Assembly (NCBI GenBank): GCA_023416735.1
Contig: JAEZGX010000003.1
Span: forward strand, 1 to 64,000
DNA: 64,000 bases
Origin: Verrucomicrobiota bacterium
GTDB lineage: Bacteria; Verrucomicrobiota; Verrucomicrobiia; Opitutales; Opitutaceae
Direction: 5' to 3'
Within the stretch, counting starts at the first letter, position 1, and the number at the start of each line of letters is the position of its first letter. The position numbers and the translations under genes are program-made. The notes under the pieces are model-generated. The model saw nothing but the letters and a program-made list of their open reading frames with translations. It searched no databases and had not been told where the DNA came from. This document shows positions 59,101 to 64,000 of this stretch, in pieces.

Positions 59101-59921
59101 TCGCCGTTTTCGAACTTCGCCTTGAAGCTGGTGCGAAAATCGCGGCGGTTGAAGAGTTGCGGATCGAACCGGATCGTGCCGAACACGCGCCGGTCGTCCT
59201 GCCACGCTCCTTCCTGCTGGAATTTGCGATCGTCCCACATGCCGTCGAGACGGATGGCCAGCACATTGTCGATGATTTCTTGATTGATATCGATGCTGCC
59301 GCGGAGGCTTCCGTAGGAACCGGTGCGAGCCTCGACCGAGCCGAAGTTGCGAAACTCGGCGTTATTCGTGGAGCCATTGACGATACCGGCCGGACTGCCC
59401 AGTCCGAACAGGATCGCGTTCGGCCCGCGCTGAATGTCGACCCGGCCCACGTTGAAGGTGTCCCACGGAATATCGGTGACGAAAAAGTCGCGCGTGTTGT
59501 CAGGAACATCCAAGCCGCGCACGCGCGCGCCGAGTGACGGGTTGCGCAAGGTCGACGTTTCATCGGGGCTGGTGCCGTTGCCCAAGCCCGCGTAAGTGCC
59601 GCGAGTTCCGGCGACTTCAGCATTGGTGGTGTATTGAAGGAGAGTGCTGCTGTCGGTCGCACCGACGTCCTGCATAAACTCCCTCGTGATCACTTGGATC
59701 GCCGAGCCAACGTCGGCGAGGTTCGTGCGGATGCGGGTGCCGGCCAGCGTTTGCGTGGCTTGATAACCTCTGTCGGTCTCGGCCCTCACTTCAAAGGGAG
59801 AGAGTTGAACGATTTCATCGTCCATCTCCGAACCAGCCTGCTGAGCGGACTGGGCGTATAGTCCTGGAACGACGGCAGATGCCGTCAACGCCAGAACGCC
59901 TAGCGTATATCGTTTGTTCAT
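56103..59921 (-). CDS. TonB-dependent outer-membrane receptor
   Basis: 1272 aa with a signal peptide (RYTLGVLALTASAVVPGLYA). A TonB-box-like VQLSPFEVRA segment is at about residue 40. The plug domain (about 50-210) has RIRTNLADVGSAIQVITREF and VGRVDIQRGPNAILFGLGSPAG, the family's plug signature. The rest is a very large beta-barrel ending in the C-terminal Phe signal (WLLTNTFSF). The size exceeds most siderophore receptors and suits large ligands such as oligosaccharides. There is no STN domain. The neighbouring LacI and eda genes suggest a sugar-derived ligand. No ribosome binding site is seen. Confidence 0.93.
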   Translation of the reverse strand: MNKRYTLGVLALTASAVVPGLYAQSAQQAGSEMDDEIVQLSPFEVRAETDRGYQATQTLAGTRIRTNLADVGSAIQVITREFMQDVGATDSSTLLQYTTNAEVAGTRGTYAGLGNGTSPDETSTLRNPSLGARVRGLDVPDNTRDFFVTDIPWDTFNVGRVDIQRGPNAILFGLGSPAGIVNGSTNNAEFRNFGSVEARTGSYGSLRGSIDINQEIIDNVLAIRLDGMWDDRKFQQEGAWQDDRRVFGTIRFDPQLFNRRDFRTSFKAKFENGDIKANRPRILPPYDSITAWFRPDAASPEARDLNSGMGKFSVLNGYQIGSAGNTFSPWVAGYANQQQPIWFIDGTSNQLYRIYGGFVNTGALNTAGVPQGSGVNLVGMRYADAFSRLNTLSGFATNARLPNYQYGQYRDATLRDPTVFDFYNNLIDGPTKSEFEKWNAYNFDLSQTAYDDRVGVQLIYDRQKYKRGGEALVGNPTINVDILQNFQDYVVGPTNSVNSSVANPNYGRPFIAGGPGRGSSYESDRRYMRGSIFGEVRASDFFDQESFLAKLIGKHRLNGVYSDEKYYTENRSWQMHANSAAYAAFKLQGNPDGLQNLPPVAVIYLGSTLRNANTASGANISRITSDVTLQDGNIYQFDSTWRPQPGVTFSDPWDVPASLRDTRPNGSTLASPIPIFVGIPGTDANGVPATTQLTQVSNPANYVGWNSNFHNELLRYNDGEDLSLLTAAARSLRVTKSYAGTWQGYLWNDAIVPTLGWRYDEVKSKGVTALPGGAASRGALNINPDVYRLPDAFPVTQIFKDHSTSGGVVVHLNKLLGESDFLPINVSLSYNKSSNFQVTDVRRDIYGGSIANPTGATKEYGVLLSTKDDKYSFRAIKYETSLAGASTPLALNTTQGSLTGTIKDAMNWRNIKTYYMSAYNWNTAGQTDTRHYSGVRYMWDAVWLGANGRPIAAGNIPAGDPRLPAGAVKLETQEEADARRDASIAAINNFQVWLNDRGYFSAWNYGPGPTTQGALQTRGQYEANPIQPDPASVYDYRGNPDLQGFAVTADTKSKGYEFELTANPLPNWRIAINAAKSEAVRSNVGGSLLDELVAELDTLMAGPGGDLVRFNSDYSAGNELRAAWAGWRGQYTLLKLQENTAASELRKWRYNVVTNYLFDQGFMRGVGIGAGYRWQDKVVIGYPTIPDPNDPNLASFDLSKPFYGPAEKALDLWVSYERKLTDKINWRIQLNVYNVGQGDELIPISVQPDGRTWAAARIAPSEQWLLTNTFSF

Positions 59922-60243
59922 GGTTTGGGTTGTTAGTCAGGCCGACCCTAACCGTCCGGCGACGCGCGGTCGTCGCATGGGACGACGGGCAAAACCGAAC
60001 GGACAGGGGCCCGCGGTGGGTCCGCGGATTTCGGCGCGTGTTTTGAAGCGCCCCCTAACTTCCCTCCGCAATAGGCCGTTCACTCTGACCTCAGAGTAAT
60101 CGCTAGCGCTTTGAACAAGCGGAGCCGCTCCGCCCGCGCATGCTTCCGTAAACCCGCCGCCCTAAACCGCTCCCGTCCCATAAATAGGCTCGACTCATCG
60201 TCGCCTCCGGCAAACTCCTGAACCGTTCGCCGCGCCCCACTCC
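59922..60243. other. Divergent region between the TonB receptor and the FecI-type sigma gene
   Basis: 322 nt with no gene. It holds CTCTGA/TCAGAG (about 60083-60097), GCGGAG/CTCCGC (about 60119-60135) and a CATAAATAGG stretch at about 60178 that could be a -10 element for the sigma gene. Operators for both divergent genes are expected here; none is certain. Confidence 0.4.
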
Positions 60244-60768
60244 ATGCCGAACAACCCCGAATCCGACCGTTGGTTCCGCGAAGAGGTCCAGGTTCACCAG
60301 GACTCGCTGCGTGCATGGATTCGTGCGCGTTTTCCGGGACTCAACGACTGCGACAACATCGTGCAGGAGTCACTCACTCGCGTCTGGCGCGCCCGCGGCT
60401 CGCAGGAAATCTCCGCGGCCCGCGCCCTGCTCTACACCACCGCCCACAATCTCGCCGTCGACCAACTGCGCCGTCAGAAAATCGTCCCGATCGAAGCCTT
60501 AACGGAATTGGCCGACTTGCCCGTCTACGAAGAAAGCCCTTCACCCGCCGAATCCACCGCCCTCCATCAGGAACTCGAACTTTTGACTCAAGCCATCCAA
60601 TCGCTGCCCGAGAAATGCCGCCAGGTGCTAACCTTGCGCAAAATCTACGGGCTTTCCCAAAAGGAGATCGCCGCGCAACTCGGCATCAGCGAACACACCG
60701 TCGAAGCCCAGGTGGGCAATGGCATGCGCCGTTGCGCCGCCTACCTCGCCAGCCGCGGCTTACCTTGA
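60244..60768 (+). CDS. FecI-type ECF sigma factor
   Basis: 174 aa. Region 2: LRAWIRARFPGLNDCDNIVQESLTRVWRAR, then ARALLYTTAHNLAVDQLRRQK (about residue 60). Region 4: LTQAIQSLPEKCRQVLTLRKIYGLSQKEIAAQLGISEHTVEAQV (about residues 117-160), the FecI-like helix-turn-helix. Followed 3 bp later by a FecR-type gene and then by an STN-containing TonB receptor, the full trans-envelope signalling set. It should direct transcription of the receptor gene once the receptor is loaded with its ligand. Confidence 0.93.
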   Translation: MPNNPESDRWFREEVQVHQDSLRAWIRARFPGLNDCDNIVQESLTRVWRARGSQEISAARALLYTTAHNLAVDQLRRQKIVPIEALTELADLPVYEESPSPAESTALHQELELLTQAIQSLPEKCRQVLTLRKIYGLSQKEIAAQLGISEHTVEAQVGNGMRRCAAYLASRGLP

Positions 60769-60771
60769 TTC

Positions 60772-61794
60772 GTGGAAACGCCCGACCCAAGCGCCAGTCC
60801 CGCCGAACTCGCTGCCGCCGAATGGCTCGCGCGGCGCGATCGCGGACTTTCCGCGGCCGAACAAGACACCTACTTCCAATGGCTGCGTGAAAATCCCGCG
60901 CACGGCGCAGCCATCGCCCGTCTCGAAGAAAGCTGGAGACGCCTCGATACACTGCGCCAATGGCGTCCCGCACACAGCACCCAGCCCAATCCCGATCTGC
61001 TCGCCCCGCGTCGGCGGCATCGCTGGCTCATTCCTTCCGCGCTCGCTGCCGCCGCGGCGTTCGCTTTGGTTGCGTTCGTCGCGTGGCCCGGTCCGGCCTC
61101 CGAGCCGACTCCCCCGCGCGGCGCCGCCGTTCTCCACCCGGGACCGGAACGCATGACGCTCGCCGACGGCTCCCTCGTCGAGCTCAACACCGGCGCCGAG
61201 ATCGCCGTGGAGTTCACCGCCGCGCAACGCTCCGTTCGCCTCGTGCGCGGTCAGGCACACTTCACAGTCGCGAAGGACGCCTCGCGTCCGTTCGTCGTGG
61301 CCACCGACACGTTCGAGGTTCGCGCCGTCGGCACCGCGTTCTCCGTCCTCGTCGACGATCACGCGCTCTCCGTCCTCGTCACCGAGGGTAAAGTGCAGCT
61401 CGACGAACTGCGCCGCGACACACTCGATTCGATAGCGAAGGTCGCCGTTCCCCTGACGGCCGGCCAAAAAGCGATCGTGCGCCTCGATCCGCGCGGCGAT
61501 TCCGCTTCGCGTCTCCAGCTTCGCGAACTCACGCCGAGCGAGGTCGAGACCGCCCTCGCCTGGCAGCGCATGCGCTTGGAATTCGTCGACCTCGCCCTGC
61601 ATGACGTGGTCAACGAGTTCAACCGCTACAACAGCCGCAAACTCGTGATCGGCAATGACGACACGGGCAGCGTCCGTATCGCCGGCAGTTTCCGCGCCGA
61701 CAATGTCGAAGCCTTTGTTCGCCTGCTCGATGCCGCTTTCGACATCGACGCCCACCCCCGCGGCAACGAACTCGTCCTTGCCCGCCGGCCCTGA
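60772..61794 (+). CDS. FecR-type transmembrane anti-sigma factor
   Basis: 340 aa, GTG start. The cytoplasmic N-terminal domain (about residues 1-80) contains the FecR-type AEWLARRDRGLSAAEQDTYFQWL and HGAAIARLEESW motifs. A single transmembrane helix is at about residues 85-105 (LIPSALAAAAAFALVAFVAW). The periplasmic FecR domain (about 120-250) has TLADGSLVELNTGAEIAVEF and FVVATDTFEVRAVGTAFSVLV, and then a C-terminal STN-like segment (LHDVVNEFNRYNSRKLVIG). It transmits the receptor state to the sigma factor. Its start is 3 bp from the sigma stop. Confidence 0.92.
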   Translation: METPDPSASPAELAAAEWLARRDRGLSAAEQDTYFQWLRENPAHGAAIARLEESWRRLDTLRQWRPAHSTQPNPDLLAPRRRHRWLIPSALAAAAAFALVAFVAWPGPASEPTPPRGAAVLHPGPERMTLADGSLVELNTGAEIAVEFTAAQRSVRLVRGQAHFTVAKDASRPFVVATDTFEVRAVGTAFSVLVDDHALSVLVTEGKVQLDELRRDTLDSIAKVAVPLTAGQKAIVRLDPRGDSASRLQLRELTPSEVETALAWQRMRLEFVDLALHDVVNEFNRYNSRKLVIGNDDTGSVRIAGSFRADNVEAFVRLLDAAFDIDAHPRGNELVLARRP

Positions 61795-61980
61795 GCGTTC
61801 CCTTGCGCCGCATGAGGGGCTTATCCTGCGTTCCGGGAAACGCGCGCTTCGGCGCATCGCGCCACGTCACCGCGCCCAAATTTCTTTGCGCTCTGGCGTC
61901 CGCGTGGATTGCGTAGCTCACCGCGCAAAATCGGTGCCGCTCCCCCACGGCGAGCGCCTGCGGATCGCTACGTTGAACCC
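61795..61980 (+). other. Spacer before the STN receptor, no gene seen
   Basis: 186 nt between the FecR-type gene and the receptor. It probably contains the FecI-dependent promoter. I see no clear -35/-10 pair, repeat or hairpin. Confidence 0.3.
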
Positions 61981-64000
61981 ATGTTGACCCCAAGAGCCTT
62001 CAGCCGCGTCTCCTTCGCACGGCTGCTAGTCTGTCTCGCGGCAATCGCATGGGTTTGGTTTCTCCCGATCGACGCCCGCGCCGCCAACGGCGAAACGCCG
62101 TTCGACCTTCCTCGCGGCGATGCCTCGCACACGCTGCGCCTATTCTCGCAACAGACCGGCCTCCAAATTCTCTACCCGCCCGAACAGGTGCGCGGTGTTC
62201 GCACCCACGCGGTCCGCGGCACCTACTTGCCCCTCGACGCCCTCGAACTGATGCTCGAGGGAACCGCCCTCTCGATCGTTTACGACGACGAAGTCGACGC
62301 CGTCGCCCTTCGCGCGCAGCCGCTTTCTCCCATCCACCGCCGGTCCGATCCGCGCCCGTCGTCACCGCCGGAATCCATCTCCGCCCACAACGATCATGTC
62401 GTCGTGCTCTCGCCGTTCGACGTTCGCAGTCACGCCGACGTCGGCTACAAAGCCGCCAACACCTCCGCCGCCACGCGAATGGCGGTGCCCGTCCGCGATC
62501 TGCCGATGAGCGTCACCGTTTTCACCGAGGCATTCATCGACGACCAAAAGGCCTACGATCTCTACGATGTCGTCAAATGGGCCTCCGGCGTTCACCAGGA
62601 CAACGTCTCGCCCCAAGGTTGGGCTCGCTACAATGTCCGCGGCTTCAGCTCTCCGGCCGCCATCCAGCGCAACGGCTTCGGCTCCTTCCGCTTCATCGAT
62701 ACGACCAACATCGCTCGCATCGAGGTCGTCAAAGGTCCCGCCTCCCTCCTCTACGGCCAACTCAACCCGGGTGGCGTCATCAACTACATCACCAAGCGTC
62801 CGGAAAACGTCCGTTCAATCCGCCTGAGCGGCGGAGTCGGCGACCGCGGTTTCTCTCGCGCCGTGATCGATGCCACCGGCCCGCTCCCCGGCACCGGCGA
62901 ACAACTGCTCTATCGCGCGATCGCGATGACCGAAACCATCCAGCAGTTCCAGCAACACGGCGAGGGCCACAAATACCTTTTCGCGCCCAGCGCCACGTGG
63001 AAAATCTCCGATCACACCGCGCTCACGTTCGAGTTCGAACACTTCGAACGTCGCGAAGACATGATCACCGGCGGCGTCGTCCTGCGCTACGAGGGCGGAA
63101 TCCCTCGCCGTCCGTATCCCGATCTCCCGTGGGATTTCAGCTACGCCGGCGAGGGCGACTTCCAGGATTTCGTCTCCGATGCGTTTTCCGCAGAACTCAC
63201 CACCCGGCTCGGCGAGCACGTGAACATTCGCGCCGCCTATCTCGACGCGTGGTGGGATCAGGAATGGCGCGCCACCGGCCAGGGAGGCACCGGGCTTCTC
63301 GCCCAATCTTTCATCGATGCCTACTACCCTCCTTCGCGCGGCCTCACGTCCGCCGATGCCATGTATCGGCGCAATCGCTGGGAACGCCAACGCGGCGGCG
63401 AGCGCACCGCCCAAATCGACGCCGTCACGAAGCTCGAATTCTCCGGCGTGAAGGTCGATCTGCTCGTCGGCTATAAACACAACTTCGACACCCACTTTCG
63501 CTCCGAGCAAAACAACAACCCGAACATCGCGGGCCATCCCGCATATTTGAAACCTTGGGACCTGCGCGATCCCAGCACGTGGGAACGCGCGGTGCCTTTC
63601 GGCGTCGACTCCCTCGTGCTCGCCGCCAGCAACCGCAGTTCGAGCACGAACTCTTCGCTCGCCAGCATCCTTTCGGCTTCCGCGTTTGACGACCGCGTGA
63701 AGTTGCTGGGCGGATACGCCTGGCACCGCGTGGCCAACGATCCGACGCTCAACCTCCTCGCCGGCAGCGCCACGCCCGGCTCGGTCCGCACCGCCGGTGT
63801 GCCGCAGGCGGGCGCGCTCGTCACCGTGGCCAAAGGCGTCTCCGCCTACGCCTCCTACAGCGAATCCTTCCTCGCCAACACCAACATGCTGCGCGTGAAC
63901 AACGTTCCCTCGGTGCCCGCCTCTCCGTCGGTCGGGCGCGGCATCGAGGCCGGGTTCAAACTCGATCTGCTCGACGGCCGCGTCTCGGGAACCGCGTCCG
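61981..64000 (+). CDS. STN-domain TonB-dependent receptor (cut by the window end)
   Basis: 673 codons are visible from the ATG at 61981; the 3' end lies outside. A hydrophobic signal (SFARLLVCLAAIAWVWFLPI) leads to an STN signalling domain at about residues 45-105 (TLRLFSQQTGLQILYPPEQV). A TonB-box-like VVLSPFDVRSH is near residue 140. The plug follows with PVRDLPMSVTVFTEAFIDD, YNVRGFSSPAAIQRNGF and IARIEVVKGPASLLYGQLNPGG, and then barrel strands. It is the receptor that signals through the FecR-type protein to the FecI-type sigma. The siderophore-receptor-like plug favours a ferric chelate ligand, but this is only an inference. Confidence 0.92.
   Translation, partial: MLTPRAFSRVSFARLLVCLAAIAWVWFLPIDARAANGETPFDLPRGDASHTLRLFSQQTGLQILYPPEQVRGVRTHAVRGTYLPLDALELMLEGTALSIVYDDEVDAVALRAQPLSPIHRRSDPRPSSPPESISAHNDHVVVLSPFDVRSHADVGYKAANTSAATRMAVPVRDLPMSVTVFTEAFIDDQKAYDLYDVVKWASGVHQDNVSPQGWARYNVRGFSSPAAIQRNGFGSFRFIDTTNIARIEVVKGPASLLYGQLNPGGVINYITKRPENVRSIRLSGGVGDRGFSRAVIDATGPLPGTGEQLLYRAIAMTETIQQFQQHGEGHKYLFAPSATWKISDHTALTFEFEHFERREDMITGGVVLRYEGGIPRRPYPDLPWDFSYAGEGDFQDFVSDAFSAELTTRLGEHVNIRAAYLDAWWDQEWRATGQGGTGLLAQSFIDAYYPPSRGLTSADAMYRRNRWERQRGGERTAQIDAVTKLEFSGVKVDLLVGYKHNFDTHFRSEQNNNPNIAGHPAYLKPWDLRDPSTWERAVPFGVDSLVLAASNRSSSTNSSLASILSASAFDDRVKLLGGYAWHRVANDPTLNLLAGSATPGSVRTAGVPQAGALVTVAKGVSAYASYSESFLANTNMLRVNNVPSVPASPSVGRGIEAGFKLDLLDGRVSGTAS

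Overview
The window reads as a chromosomal segment of a GC-rich Gram-negative bacterium, most likely a member of Verrucomicrobiota close to Opitutaceae. This is an inference from gene content: very large TonB-dependent receptors, a FecI/FecR/STN-receptor set, Ig-like/propeller exported proteins, a GSII-type glutamine synthetase and many sugar-acid and glycan genes. Dense families of short intergenic repeats and a near absence of Shine-Dalgarno sequences fit the same picture. I see no IS element, prophage, CRISPR array, tRNA or rRNA.

Layout. 0.2-2.1 kb: two peptide-type ABC permeases. 2.2-6.0 kb: two GT2 glycosyltransferases and an MsbA-like exporter. 6.2-9.7 kb: housekeeping genes (DUF721/DciA-like, rpsO, pnp) with two clear terminators. 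9.9-12.3 kb: an exported Ig/propeller protein interrupted by an in-frame amber codon. 12.3-19 kb: a CMD-family protein, then a sugar-acid locus (SDR, L-fuconate dehydratase, and a ribose-type ABC importer). 19.5-34.9 kb: a cell-surface glycan cluster of multidomain glycosyltransferases, methyltransferases and polytopic membrane proteins. 35.2-42.6 kb: a Tat-exported Gfo/Idh/MocA oxidoreductase, a small unknown gene, and a three-gene set (CHASE2-adenylate cyclase, FecR-domain protein, O-antigen-ligase-like/TPR protein). 42.7-45.7 kb: glnII with a sigma-54-like promoter, a mini-kinase/PP2C pair and a gamma-glutamylcyclotransferase-like gene. 45.8-49 kb: dnaX with an A10 slippery run and an open -1 frame, the SRP RNA gene, and an ECF sigma/TM protein/LTxxQ trio. 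49.1-51 kb: leuA behind a likely attenuator with a 16-codon leader peptide. 51-53.8 kb: a membrane-anchored AraC regulator, a small exported CX3CH protein and an esterase-fold protein that has lost its catalytic residues. 54-60 kb: eda, a LacI regulator and a giant TonB receptor. 60.2-64 kb: FecI-type sigma, FecR-type anti-sigma and an STN-TonB receptor cut by the window end.

Two kinds of dispersed repeat dominate the intergenic space. One is short GTAG-headed REP-like palindromes, some of which supply the TAG stop of the preceding gene. The other is arrays of a roughly 10-nt unit (CCGTGTCCAT-like, ending GTGGTT), often in inverted pairs and sometimes running into genes. The features most worth following up are the dnaX recoding site, the leuA attenuator, these repeats, the pseudo-esterase operon and the CHASE2/FecR/ligase operon.
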